The position numbers and the translations under genes are program-made. Positions 36,681-44,891 of a stretch of DNA of 64,000 nucleotides are shown here, one piece after another. The notes beneath the pieces are model-generated. The model saw only the letters and a program-made list of their open reading frames with translations, had not been told where the DNA came from and did no database searches. Each line of letters begins with the position of its first letter. Position 1 is the stretch's first letter. This DNA comes from Flavobacterium piscinae (GTDB taxonomy: Bacteria; Bacteroidota; Bacteroidia; Flavobacteriales; Flavobacteriaceae): positions 1-64,000 of the forward strand of contig NZ_SBKQ01000013.1 of NCBI RefSeq assembly GCF_004122145.1, given 5' to 3'.

Positions 36681-37946
36681 TTATTTTAGGGTTTCATTAA
36701 GAATTTGATTTATGATAACATCCGTTGCTCCTTTGTTCATTTGCACAAAAGTGCTGCAAATATGACCTTTCTCATGGCGAATGTCATCGTTGGAAAGTAA
36801 GGTTTGAAACGTTTCATTCAATTCATTTTGATTAGAAATGGAAATACAGCCTTCCATATTTACCAAAGCGATTGCTTCAGCAAAATGAGCATAATTGGGT
36901 CCGATTACGATAGGAATGCCAAAAGTAGCGGGTTCTAAAATGTTGTGAACACCTGGATTTCCAAATCCGCCACCCACGTAAGCAATGTCGGCATAAGAAT
37001 AAATTTTGGTTAAGATACCGATGGTGTTGATGATAAATACATCGAATTCTTGTATAGACTTTGCTTGCAATTTGTTTACAGAATCAGAATAATCAGAAAA
37101 TAAAATCGATTTTTTAGAAATCGATTTTTTTAGTTCCAAAATTTGTTCCGGTTTGATATTATGTGGTGCAATAATAAATTTTACTTTTTCAGATGAAATA
37201 TTAATGAAATTCACTAACAATTCTTCATCTTTTGGCCAAGAGCTACCGATAACAATTGTGGTGGAGTTGTTTTTAAAAGCTTCGATAAAATCCAACGAAT
37301 TATCTCGTTCTAAAATCGAAACAACACGATCAAAACGCGTGTCGCCTGAAATTTTAATATTATGATAGCCAAGCGATTGCAAAAGTTTTTTAGAGGATTC
37401 ATTTTGCACAAAAAAGAAATCAAAAGCAGTTAAGCATTTTCGGTAAAATCCGCCATACCATTTAAAAAAGACTTGATTTTCTCTGAGAATTCCTGAAATT
37501 AAATAGGTTTTTATTTGCCTTTTTTTGAGTTCGTTGAGGTAATTGGGCCAATATTCATATTTGATAAAAAATACCATTTCGGGATGAATTACATCTAAAA
37601 ATTGTTTAGCGTTTTGTGTGGTGTCTAATGGCAAATAAATCGTTACATCAGCAATAGCATTGTTTTTTCTCACTTCAAAACCGGAAGGAGAAAAAAAGGT
37701 CACAATCATTTTATGGTTTGGGAATTTGGTTTTGATTTTTTCCATTACCGGAATTCCTTGCTCAAATTCGCCTAAAGAAGCGGCATGAAACCAAATCGTT
37801 TGATCACTTGAAGCAATTTTTTGTTTGATTTGCTCAAAAACTTTTTTTCTTCCATCCACAAACAGCTTCATTTTTGGGTTAAAAAAGGCAATGACTTTTA
37901 ATAAAAACCCAACTAAATGAACCAATACATTATATAAAAAATACAT
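36681..37946 (-). CDS. waaA: 3-deoxy-D-manno-octulosonic acid transferase
   Basis: This encodes 421 residues, the normal length. WaaA (KdtA) adds Kdo to lipid A on the inner face of the inner membrane. A hydrophobic anchor (about 2-22) comes first, HAASLGEFEQG contains catalytic Glu60, and GGGFGNPGVHNILEPATFG is the GT-B donor-binding segment. It stands alone between the S46 gene and the divergent DegT-family gene. Confidence 0.93.
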   Translation of the reverse strand: MYFLYNVLVHLVGFLLKVIAFFNPKMKLFVDGRKKVFEQIKQKIASSDQTIWFHAASLGEFEQGIPVMEKIKTKFPNHKMIVTFFSPSGFEVRKNNAIADVTIYLPLDTTQNAKQFLDVIHPEMVFFIKYEYWPNYLNELKKRQIKTYLISGILRENQVFFKWYGGFYRKCLTAFDFFFVQNESSKKLLQSLGYHNIKISGDTRFDRVVSILERDNSLDFIEAFKNNSTTIVIGSSWPKDEELLVNFINISSEKVKFIIAPHNIKPEQILELKKSISKKSILFSDYSDSVNKLQAKSIQEFDVFIINTIGILTKIYSYADIAYVGGGFGNPGVHNILEPATFGIPIVIGPNYAHFAEAIALVNMEGCISISNQNELNETFQTLLSNDDIRHEKGHICSTFVQMNKGATDVIINQILNETLK

Positions 37947-37993
37947 AGAATATAAATTGTGTCGCTAAAATACATCACTTTACAGAATTTTCA

Positions 37994-38023
37994 TTGTTAT
38001 AACTGCTTAAATAATTACTTTTG
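37994..38023 (+). promoter_or_regulatory. Promoter of the DegT-galE operon
   Basis: TTG at 37994, a 19-base spacer and TACTTTTG at 38016-38023 match the Bacteroidota consensus. Confidence 0.8.
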
Positions 38024-38073
38024 TTCTATGATAAAGGTTTTTGACCTTTTCTTATAAATAAAATATAATTACA

Positions 38074-39204
38074 ATGCGTAAACTCCAAATGGTTGACTTA
38101 AAAAGTCAATATGATAAAATTAAATCTACTGTTGATGCTTCTATTCAAGAGGTTTTAGATACAACAACTTATATTAACGGACCAAAAGTTCATGAATTTC
38201 AGAAAAATTTAGAAGAATATTTAGGGGTAAAACACGTGATTCCATGTGCGAATGGAACGGATGCTCTTCAAATCGCCATGATGGGACTTGGTTTACAGCC
38301 CGGCGATGAGGTGATTACAGCCGATTTTACGTTTGCAGCCACTGTTGAAGTCATTGCTTTATTGCAATTGACTCCCGTTTTAGTGGATGTGGATATGGTG
38401 AATATGAATATTTCAATAGAAGCCATTAAAAAAGCAATCACGCCAAAAACGAAAGCAATTGTACCGGTTCATTTATTCGGAAGAGCCGCTAATATGGAAG
38501 CCATCATGCGAATAGCTGAGGAACACAATTTATATGTCATCGAAGATAATGCTCAAGCCATAGGTGCGAATTGTCGTTTTTCGGATGGTACAAAAAAGAA
38601 AGCCGGAACCATTGGTCACGTAGGAGCAACCTCATTTTTCCCTTCTAAAAATTTAGGGTGTTACGGTGATGGTGGTGCTATTTTTACTAATGATGATACG
38701 TTAGCTCACACCATTCGAGGTATTGTCAATCATGGAATGTATGTACGTTATCATCATGATGTGGTTGGGGTTAACTCTCGTTTGGATAGTATTCAAGCAG
38801 CGGTTTTAAATGCAAAATTACCTTTATTAGACAGTTACAATGCTGCTCGTCAAAATGCAGCAAGAAGTTATTCAAAAGCATTTGAAGGGCACAAAAATAT
38901 CATTGCACCGTCTATTTGTGATATATGTGATTGCCATGTATTTCATCAATATACGTTGCGAATAATCGATGCGGATAGAAATGCTTTAATGGATCATTTG
39001 CAAAGCAAAGGAATTCCTTGTGCGATTTATTATCCAATTCCGTTGCACTCGCAAAAAGCGTATGCAGATGTTCGTTACAAAGAAGAAGATTTTCCGGTTA
39101 CGAATCAGTTGGTAAAAGAAGTGATTTCGTTGCCAATGCATACCGAATTAGATGATGAACAAATTAAATTCATAACCGATTCAGTTTTAGAATTTTTAAA
39201 TTAA
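38074..39204 (+). CDS. DegT/DnrJ/EryC1/StrS family aminotransferase
   Basis: This encodes 376 residues. The family transfers amino groups to keto-sugar nucleotides using pyridoxal phosphate. CANGTDALQIAMMGLGL is the cofactor-phosphate region, VIEDNAQAIGA holds the conserved Asp, and SFFPSKNLGCYGDGGA holds the PLP-binding Lys192. The sugar substrate is not identifiable. galE follows after 38 bases, which fits surface-polysaccharide sugar synthesis. Confidence 0.9.
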   Translation: MRKLQMVDLKSQYDKIKSTVDASIQEVLDTTTYINGPKVHEFQKNLEEYLGVKHVIPCANGTDALQIAMMGLGLQPGDEVITADFTFAATVEVIALLQLTPVLVDVDMVNMNISIEAIKKAITPKTKAIVPVHLFGRAANMEAIMRIAEEHNLYVIEDNAQAIGANCRFSDGTKKKAGTIGHVGATSFFPSKNLGCYGDGGAIFTNDDTLAHTIRGIVNHGMYVRYHHDVVGVNSRLDSIQAAVLNAKLPLLDSYNAARQNAARSYSKAFEGHKNIIAPSICDICDCHVFHQYTLRIIDADRNALMDHLQSKGIPCAIYYPIPLHSQKAYADVRYKEEDFPVTNQLVKEVISLPMHTELDDEQIKFITDSVLEFLN

Positions 39205-39206
39205 TG

Positions 39207-39240
39207 TTATCAACCTATTACCTATAACCTATTCCCAAAA
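39207..39240. repeat. Pseudo-periodic ACCTATTACC-word spacer
   Basis: The short words ACCTATTACC, TATAACCTATTCCC repeat with a period of about 8-9 bases between the DegT-family gene and galE. No protein or hairpin is present. Confidence 0.5.
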
Positions 39241-39242
39241 AG

Positions 39243-40256
39243 ATGAAAGTACTTGTTACCGGAGGCCTTGGATTTATTGGCTCTCATACCGTAGTTGAAT
39301 TACATAATGCCGGATTTGAACCATTAATTGTCGACAATTTATCCAATTCTTCTATTGATGTTTTAGATAGAATTGCCGCTATTATTGGATACAAACCTGC
39401 TTTTGAGCAAATGGATTTGAGAGAAAAAGCAGCCGTTAATCAATTGTTTAAAAAACATGCTGACATTAGTGGGGTTATTCATTTTGCAGCCTCAAAAGCA
39501 GTGGGTGAAAGTGTAGAAAACCCTTTGTTGTATTACGAAAATAATATCAATGCGTTAGTGTATATTTTACAAGAATTACAGAAAAAAGAGTCTACTAATT
39601 TTATTTTCAGTTCTTCCTGTACGGTTTATGGTCAAGCCGAAAAAATGCCAATTACCGAGGATGCTTCTGTTCAACCGGCCATGTCACCGTATGGAAACAC
39701 TAAGCAAATTGGGGAAGAAATCATTACTGATGTGGCTAAAGTGTCCAATATTAAATCCATTTTATTGCGGTATTTTAACCCGATTGGAGCTCATCCTTCT
39801 GCTGAAATTGGTGAATTGCCAATTGGTGTTCCACAAAATTTAGTGCCATTTATCACGCAAACCGGAATTGGGTTAAGACAAGAATTATCCGTTTATGGGG
39901 ATGATTATCCAACTCCTGACGGAACCGCTATTCGTGATTACATTCATGTGGTAGATTTAGCAAAAGCACATGTAGTAGCACTACAAAGATTAGTTGAAAA
40001 TAAAAACTTGGATAAGGTTGAAACCTTTAACCTTGGAACCGGAACAGGCAGCTCTGTTTTAGAAGTAATTAAAACATTTGAAAAAGTTTCCGGTAAAAAA
40101 TTACCTTATAAAATTGTAGGTAGGAGAGAAGGCGATATTACTTCCGCTTATGCCAATACCGATAAAGCCAATAATGTTTTAGGATGGAAAGCACAATCCA
40201 CGTTGGAAGAAGCTTTGGCCAGTGCTTGGAAATGGGAACAAAAAATTAGAAGTTAG
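39243..40256 (+). CDS. galE: UDP-glucose 4-epimerase
   Basis: This encodes 337 residues of an extended short-chain dehydrogenase. It interconverts UDP-glucose and UDP-galactose. GGLGFIGSH at 7-15 is the NAD site, and Tyr150/Lys154 (SPYGNTK) with nearby Ser in SSSCTVYG form the active site. LLRYFNPIGAHPSAEIGE and the DGTAIRDYIHVVDLA motif support GalE over other sugar epimerases. It ends in a clear terminator. Confidence 0.93.
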   Translation: MKVLVTGGLGFIGSHTVVELHNAGFEPLIVDNLSNSSIDVLDRIAAIIGYKPAFEQMDLREKAAVNQLFKKHADISGVIHFAASKAVGESVENPLLYYENNINALVYILQELQKKESTNFIFSSSCTVYGQAEKMPITEDASVQPAMSPYGNTKQIGEEIITDVAKVSNIKSILLRYFNPIGAHPSAEIGELPIGVPQNLVPFITQTGIGLRQELSVYGDDYPTPDGTAIRDYIHVVDLAKAHVVALQRLVENKNLDKVETFNLGTGTGSSVLEVIKTFEKVSGKKLPYKIVGRREGDITSAYANTDKANNVLGWKAQSTLEEALASAWKWEQKIRS

Positions 40257-40275
40257 TTTAAAGAATTAAATTAAG

Positions 40276-40312
40276 AAAGGGACAAGTTAATATTAAAATT
40301 GTCCCTTTTTTA
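40276..40312 (+). terminator. Terminator of galE
   Basis: A 10-bp perfect stem, AAAGGGACAA with TTGTCCCTTT, has a 13-base loop and is followed by T residues. Confidence 0.85.
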
Positions 40313-40326
40313 TTTAATTCTTTCTG

Positions 40327-41199
40327 TTAAGCCGAAATCGTCTCTACCTCTTTATTAATTTTATTTACCAATCCAACTAATACTTTTCCTGGGCCTACTT
40401 CTGTAAAACTTGTTGCACCATCAGCTATCATTTGGTTGACCGATTGTGTCCATTTTACTGGAGCCGTTAATTGAATGATTAAATTCTTTTTGATTTCCTC
40501 CGGATCCGAAACGGCACTTGCTGTTACATTTTGATACACTGGGCAGATGGGATTTGAAAAAGTTGTGGCTTCTATCGCAGCCGCTAATTCTTCTCTGGCC
40601 GGTTCCATCATCGGAGAGTGAAAAGCACCTCCAACAGGCAAAATTAAAGCACGCTTTGCACCGGCTTCTTTCATTTTTTCACAGGCAGATTCAACTGCTT
40701 TGAATTCGCCGGAAATCACTAACTGACCGGGACAATTGTAATTAGCGGCTACCACAACACCATCTATTGATGCACAAATGTCTTCCACTATTTTATCCTC
40801 TAAATTTAAAACTGCGGCCATCGTAGAAGGGGTGATTTCACACGCTTTTTGCATCGCCATAGCACGTTTGGAAACCAATTGCAATCCGTCTTCAAACGAT
40901 AAAGCTCCATTGGCCACCAATGCTGAAAACTCTCCTAAAGAGTGACCGGCAACCATATCCGGTTTAAAATCCGGGAGGGTTTTAGCTAATATTACGGAAT
41001 GTAAAAAAACAGCCGGTTGGGTAACTTTGGTTTCTTTCAATTCTTCGGCTGTTCCTTCGAACATTATATCTGTAATACGGAAACCTAATATTTCATTGGC
41101 TTTTTCAAACAATTCTTTGGCCAAAGCTGAATTTTCATATAAATCTTTACCCATTCCGGTAAATTGTGCTCCTTGTCCGGGGAAAACGTATGCTTTCAT
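40327..41199 (-). CDS. fabD: Malonyl-CoA:ACP transacylase
   Basis: This encodes 290 residues from the ATG at 41199 (MKAYVFPGQG is the usual N-terminus; the longer ORF is not used). FabD moves malonyl from CoA to acyl carrier protein for fatty acid synthesis. GHSLGE holds nucleophile Ser87, QPAVFLHS the family glutamine, and GGAFHSPMM His194. It converges on galE across a terminator. Confidence 0.95.
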   Translation of the reverse strand: MKAYVFPGQGAQFTGMGKDLYENSALAKELFEKANEILGFRITDIMFEGTAEELKETKVTQPAVFLHSVILAKTLPDFKPDMVAGHSLGEFSALVANGALSFEDGLQLVSKRAMAMQKACEITPSTMAAVLNLEDKIVEDICASIDGVVVAANYNCPGQLVISGEFKAVESACEKMKEAGAKRALILPVGGAFHSPMMEPAREELAAAIEATTFSNPICPVYQNVTASAVSDPEEIKKNLIIQLTAPVKWTQSVNQMIADGATSFTEVGPGKVLVGLVNKINKEVETISA

Positions 41200-41236
41200 A
41201 AATATTTTTTTTAAAGTAAGTATAAATTCATTCAAG

Positions 41237-41262
41237 CAAAAATAGTATTTATATTACTTCAA
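41237..41262 (-). promoter_or_regulatory. Promoter of fabD
   Basis: On the minus strand TATTTTTG (41244 to 41237) fits TAnnTTTG; a TTG lies 15 bases upstream, slightly short. Confidence 0.5.
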
Positions 41263-41306
41263 TAAATTCTTTTGGGATTGATTTTTATCAACCACATTAT
41301 GATTAC

Positions 41307-41522
41307 TTATTTTGTCAACCAATTGCCAAAAATTTTTCGCAATAGCGGAAGCAACACAAACACCATCAAGGGGACCAAAATTCCGGTTAGGATTAAAGTG
41401 CGAATTGGAATGGGAAAGTGGTTTAATTCTTCACCAATTATATAATGTAGTAACGTGATACTCGGGTAAATGGCAATCCATACGATTAATGCAAATTTCC
41501 ATTTAGGAGGATTTTTCATCAT
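41307..41522 (-). CDS. Small two-pass membrane protein, hypothetical
   Basis: This encodes 71 residues with two hydrophobic helices (about 9-28 and 42-62). The opening PPKWKFALIVWIAIYPS and closing VLLPLLRKIFGNWL resemble the membrane tail found at the C-terminus of some antibiotic-biosynthesis-monooxygenase family proteins, here without that enzyme domain. Its start overlaps the end of the YjdI-like gene by about 20 bases, so they are coupled. Function unknown. Confidence 0.7.
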   Translation of the reverse strand: MMKNPPKWKFALIVWIAIYPSITLLHYIIGEELNHFPIPIRTLILTGILVPLMVFVLLPLLRKIFGNWLTK

Positions 41523-41733
41523 TGCGATAATACGTTAAGGCTCCGGAAGGACATTTGTTTATGGTTTCTATAATTTTTTCGGTAGAAGAAGCATCGGCTT
41601 TAATCCACGGTTTTTCTTTGGGTTGAAAAACTGCCGGATTGTTTTTTACACAATTCGCAGAATGAATGCATTTGTGAGCTTGCCATACAATGGTTACTTC
41701 TCCGTTGGTGTATTCTTTGGTTGTGGGTTCCAT
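41503..41733 (-). CDS. YjdI-like (4Fe-4S) mono-cluster protein
   Basis: This encodes 76 residues. CIHSANC (Cys22 and Cys28) and CPSGAL (Cys61) match the divergent mono-cluster ferredoxin family that includes E. coli YjdI. The cofactor is inferred, and a fourth ligand is not obvious. The partner gene just upstream encodes a YjdJ-like GNAT, the same adjacency as in E. coli yjdI-yjdJ. Confidence 0.85.
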   Translation of the reverse strand: MEPTTKEYTNGEVTIVWQAHKCIHSANCVKNNPAVFQPKEKPWIKADASSTEKIIETINKCPSGALTYYRNDEKSS

Positions 41734-41751
41734 ACTAGTTCGGTTTTTGGT

Positions 41752-42036
41752 TTATAATACGTCTCTGAAATCTTCCGTTTTATCAAAAACACTTTTGGCA
41801 AACGGACACAAGGGAATTATTTTTAGGTTTTTTTCGCGTGCCATTTCAACGGCAGCCGTAACCATCTTTTTTCCAAAACCTTTCCCATTGTTTCCCGGAT
41901 TTACCTCCGTATGATCAATGATGATTTTATCGGAACCGGCAAAAACAAAAGTCATTTTAGCTTCGGTTTTACCGTCAACTTCTACTGAAAAGTAGCCGTT
42001 TTTTTCGTTTTGATGATGTTGGATTGTTTCGTTCAT
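41752..42036 (-). CDS. YjdJ-like GNAT family N-acetyltransferase
   Basis: This encodes 94 residues from the ATG at 42036; a longer ORF is disfavoured. It is a minimal GNAT fold: YFSVEVDGKTEAKMTF, IDHTEVNPGNNGKGFGKKMV (acetyl-CoA pyrophosphate loop, N-x-G-x-G-x-G type) and IPLCPFAKSVFD. The substrate is unknown. The ATG is followed on the minus strand by the YjdI-like gene, giving a conserved pair. Confidence 0.83.
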   Translation of the reverse strand: MNETIQHHQNEKNGYFSVEVDGKTEAKMTFVFAGSDKIIIDHTEVNPGNNGKGFGKKMVTAAVEMAREKNLKIIPLCPFAKSVFDKTEDFRDVL

Positions 42037-42053
42037 GTGATTAGGTTTTTTAA

Positions 42054-42085
42054 ACCTGTCAAGCAAAAGGTATTACTTGACAGGT
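42054..42085. repeat. Perfect inverted repeat of ACCTGTCAAG type
   Basis: ACCTGTCAAG (42054-42063) and CTTGACAGGT (42076-42085) are perfect complements over 10 bases, with a 12-base loop, 12 bases before the pirin stop codon. No strong T run follows. Confidence 0.85.
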
Positions 42086-42097
42086 AAAGTTACAAAA

Positions 42098-42811
42098 TTA
42101 TTCCATCGGAATATCCATTAATAGTAATTCAGCATTTTCATCTACTTGGATGTCAAGTTTCTCGGTATCCCAAACGCCTAATGCATCTTTGGTATCTAAG
42201 GCATAGCCATTGATGGTTACTTTTCCTGAAATTACAAAAGCATAGACACCGTTTTCTTTGCGTTTAACGTTATATTCAGTGGTAAAACCTTTATCTAGTT
42301 TTCCCATGTTGAACCACGCCTCTTGATGAATCCAAACACCTTCATCTTCTGGTTTAGGTGACAAAATTTGTTGCAATTTGTTGTGTCGGTCGTTAACATT
42401 TAACGTAATTTGTTGGTAACGCGGCGTAACGTTTCTTTTGTTTGGAAACAACCAAATTTGCAACAATTTGGTTCTTCGGTCTGCATTTGGATTAAATTCA
42501 CTGTGGCGAATTCCGGTTCCGGCACTCATCACTTGAACGTCGCCAAATTTAATAGTTTCGGCATTGCCCATACTGTCTTTGTGAGCCAAATCACCTTCTA
42601 ACGGAATGGTTATGATTTCCATATTATCGTGCGGATGCATACCAAAACCCATCCCTGGAGCAACCGTATCATCATTCAAAACTCTCAATACTCCAAACTG
42701 AACTTTATCGGGATTGTACCAATTGGCAAAACTAAAACTGTGATAAGCATTCAACCATCCATGGTCGGCATGACCTCTTTCGTTGGCTTTGTGTAAAACT
42801 GCATTTTTCAT
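42098..42811 (-). CDS. Pirin family protein
   Basis: This encodes 237 residues with the bicupin fold. GFGMHPHDNMEIIT and RHSEFN supply the N-terminal metal-binding His and Glu. Some bacterial pirins act as quercetin dioxygenases or redox regulators; the role here is unknown. A -7 box (minus strand TAAATTTG) lies at 42842-42849, 31 bases upstream. Confidence 0.9.
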   Translation of the reverse strand: MKNAVLHKANERGHADHGWLNAYHSFSFANWYNPDKVQFGVLRVLNDDTVAPGMGFGMHPHDNMEIITIPLEGDLAHKDSMGNAETIKFGDVQVMSAGTGIRHSEFNPNADRRTKLLQIWLFPNKRNVTPRYQQITLNVNDRHNKLQQILSPKPEDEGVWIHQEAWFNMGKLDKGFTTEYNVKRKENGVYAFVISGKVTINGYALDTKDALGVWDTEKLDIQVDENAELLLMDIPME

Positions 42812-42841
42812 AACTAAAAAGATTTTGTGTTATTGATGATA

Positions 42842-42849
42842 CAAATTTA
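42842..42849 (-). promoter_or_regulatory. Promoter -7 box for the pirin gene
   Basis: On the minus strand this reads TAAATTTG, matching TAnnTTTG. No clear -33 TTG at the right distance. Confidence 0.45.
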
Positions 42850-42892
42850 CAACCTAAGTAAAGGATTAGCACTTAATGTAGATTAAGAAAGT

Positions 42893-42933
42893 TATTGGTT
42901 GACTGTTTACTGAAAACTGCGACTGAACACTGA
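42893..42933. repeat. Pseudo-periodic ACTG-word spacer
   Basis: Degenerate words (ACTGTTTACTGAAAACTG, CGACTGAACACTGACTAC) recur with a period of about 7-10 bases between the pirin gene and the Crp/Fnr gene. A similar run with the core AACTGCGACTGAA lies at 33975-34005. Confidence 0.5.
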
Positions 42934-43509
42934 CTACTTCTTTAGCATCCGACTTTTCATTTTACTAAAAAACTCCGGCGTAACGCCAATATAAGAAGCA
43001 ATTTGTTTTTGTGGTACTCGTTGAATGAGCGTAGGGTAGCGTTTGCAAAATTTATCAAATCGCTCTTCGGCAGATAAACTTAAATTATCCATCAATCGTT
43101 CTTGATGAGCAACTAATGAATTTTCAGTTAAAATTCTAAAGAAGCGTTCCAATTTTGGAATGTCAAAATACAGTTGTTCTTGGTTTTCTTTGGATAGCAG
43201 AACAATTTCGGCCTCTTCCATCACTTCAATAAAAAGATTACCGGGTTTTTGCGAAAGTAAACTGTACATGTCGCCAATCCACCAGCCTTCGCAAGCAAAA
43301 TGCAAAACATGCTCTACAATATTATCATTAATGTTGAAACTTCGTACTAATCCGGAATTGACAAAATAAGAATGTTTGCAGATTTCTCCGGCATTGTGCA
43401 AAATGGTTTTGGCTTTGAACGGTTGTGTTTCAATTTTAGACAAAAACAATTCTTTTTCCGCTTCTGTAAGGGAAACAATTTTGGCTATGTTGTCTAAAAT
43501 TAATACCAT
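42934..43509 (-). CDS. Crp/Fnr family transcriptional regulator
   Basis: This encodes 191 residues: a cyclic-nucleotide-binding-like barrel (1-120) and a short C-terminal helix-turn-helix (VPQKQIASYIGVTPEFFSKMKSRML). No Fnr-type cysteine cluster is seen, so it is not an oxygen sensor of that kind. Its ATG overlaps the purT stop by one base (TAATG), so the two genes are translationally coupled. The genes it controls are not evident. Confidence 0.88.
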   Translation of the reverse strand: MVLILDNIAKIVSLTEAEKELFLSKIETQPFKAKTILHNAGEICKHSYFVNSGLVRSFNINDNIVEHVLHFACEGWWIGDMYSLLSQKPGNLFIEVMEEAEIVLLSKENQEQLYFDIPKLERFFRILTENSLVAHQERLMDNLSLSAEERFDKFCKRYPTLIQRVPQKQIASYIGVTPEFFSKMKSRMLKK

Positions 43510-44678
43510 TATACCATTACTTTTACCAATTTTGCTGCTGTTTTTGCTCTTTCAATAATTTCTTCCATTGGAGTTTCTAGAGAATCATTTACCAAAGCAA
43601 CCCCCATTCTTCTGTACGGTCTTGAGGTAGGTTTTCCAAAAATTCTAAAATCGGTTTTGGGTAAACTTGCGATTTGCTCGATTCCCAAATAGGTTGGATG
43701 ATTCGAATTTTCAGCAGCTAAAATTACCGCACTGGCTCCGGCTTTTTCCAAAGTGATTTCGGCAATGGGTAAACCTAAAACAGCTCGTAAATGCAATTCA
43801 AATTCGTTGAAGTTTTGTGTTCCGGCTAGGGTAACCATTCCGGTATCGTGAGGTCTGGGTGATAATTCAGAGAAATAAACCCCTTCATTGGTTAAGAAAA
43901 ATTCTACTCCAAATAATCCGGCTCCACCTAAAGCTTCGGTCACTTTGCGAGCCATGTCTTGAGCTTCTAAAATGTCTTTTTCGGACACTTTTGCCGGTTG
44001 CCAACTTTCCTGATAATCGCCACGTTCTTGTCGGTGACCAATTGGAGCACAGAATAAAGTAGGTAAATTATGGTTTTGTGTAACGGTTAATAACGTGATT
44101 TCTGAGTGAAAATTGACAAACGCTTCCACAATGACTTCCACCACATCGCCACGCGAACCTTCTACAGCATAATTCCAAGCTTTGGTTATATCTTCGGTAG
44201 ATTTGATAGTGGATTGTCCTTTTCCAGAGGAACTCATTAATGGTTTCACGACACATGGAATTCCAACCTCGGAAACAGCTTTTACCAATTCGTTAGCTGA
44301 AGTAGCATAACGGTAATTGGCTGTTCGTAACCCCAATTCTTTTGCCGCCAAGTCACGTATAGCTTTTCGGTTCATGGTGAAATTGGCTGCTTTTGCTGAG
44401 GGAACCACGGTTATGCCTTGTTTTTCGTAGTCATAAAAGCGTTCGGTTCGGATGGCTTCAATTTCGGGGACGATAAAATCAGGTTGGTGTTTAGCTACAA
44501 TTCGGTCGAGTTCCGCACCGTCTAGCATATTGATGACTTCAAAACCGTGAGCCACTTGCATGGCGGGAGCACTTTCATAACTGTCTACAGCAATTACGGT
44601 TTGGCCGATGCGTTGTGCAGTGATGACAAATTCTTTTCCGAGTTCTCCGGAACCGAGTAGGAGGATTTTTGTTTTCAT
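43509..44678 (-). CDS. purT: Formate-dependent phosphoribosylglycinamide formyltransferase
   Basis: This encodes 389 residues, the usual length. PurT makes formylglycinamide ribonucleotide from formate and ATP for purine synthesis, independent of folate. [17 protein letters not shown] at the N-terminus, [11 protein letters not shown] loop and [26 protein letters not shown] are family motifs. It is followed by a coupled Crp/Fnr gene; a palindromic element lies upstream. Confidence 0.95.
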   Translation of the reverse strand: MKTKILLLGSGELGKEFVITAQRIGQTVIAVDSYESAPAMQVAHGFEVINMLDGAELDRIVAKHQPDFIVPEIEAIRTERFYDYEKQGITVVPSAKAANFTMNRKAIRDLAAKELGLRTANYRYATSANELVKAVSEVGIPCVVKPLMSSSGKGQSTIKSTEDITKAWNYAVEGSRGDVVEVIVEAFVNFHSEITLLTVTQNHNLPTLFCAPIGHRQERGDYQESWQPAKVSEKDILEAQDMARKVTEALGGAGLFGVEFFLTNEGVYFSELSPRPHDTGMVTLAGTQNFNEFELHLRAVLGLPIAEITLEKAGASAVILAAENSNHPTYLGIEQIASLPKTDFRIFGKPTSRPYRRMGVALVNDSLETPMEEIIERAKTAAKLVKVMV

Positions 44679-44694
44679 ATTCTAATTAAGCAGG

Positions 44695-44850
44695 GTTTGC
44701 GTGAGGGATTGAAGTGGAAAGCCCGCAGCACAAAGGTTGAATTTTTGCGGGTTGTGCCTGCGACCAAAGAAGCCGAGCACAACCCGACAAAAACCAACCT
44801 TTTGGCGAGGACTTGCAACGAAAAGCCCGACCCTTGTGGTCACGCCAAAG
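44695..44850. repeat. Large palindromic structured intergenic element A
   Basis: Two nested inverted repeats make a ~155-base hairpin: outer arms TTTGCGTGA at 44696 with TCACGCCAAA ending 44849, and inner arms 44731-44757 with 44777-44804 (about 27 bases, near-perfect) around a 19-base loop. It is much more GC-rich than its surroundings. A core GATTGAAGTGGAAAGCC (44707-44723) recurs, with two changes, at 52154-52170. No gene is encoded. Confidence 0.75.
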
Positions 44851-44853
44851 TTA

Positions 44854-44882
44854 TAAAAAAAGCCCCAAGTTTCCTTGAGGCT
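44854..44882 (-). terminator. Terminator of the aspartate aminotransferase gene
   Basis: AGCCCCAAG at 44861 pairs with CTTGAGGCT ending 44882 (one mismatch), loop of four; on the minus strand a T run follows. Confidence 0.85.
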
Positions 44883-44891
44883 CAATAGATT

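Noticed and set aside
44682..44888. Two overlapping open frames (63 and 67 codons) on both strands
   Set aside because: They lie within a palindrome and the aspC terminator; both frames are open because the repeat is GC-rich and lacks stops. No start context or known motif.
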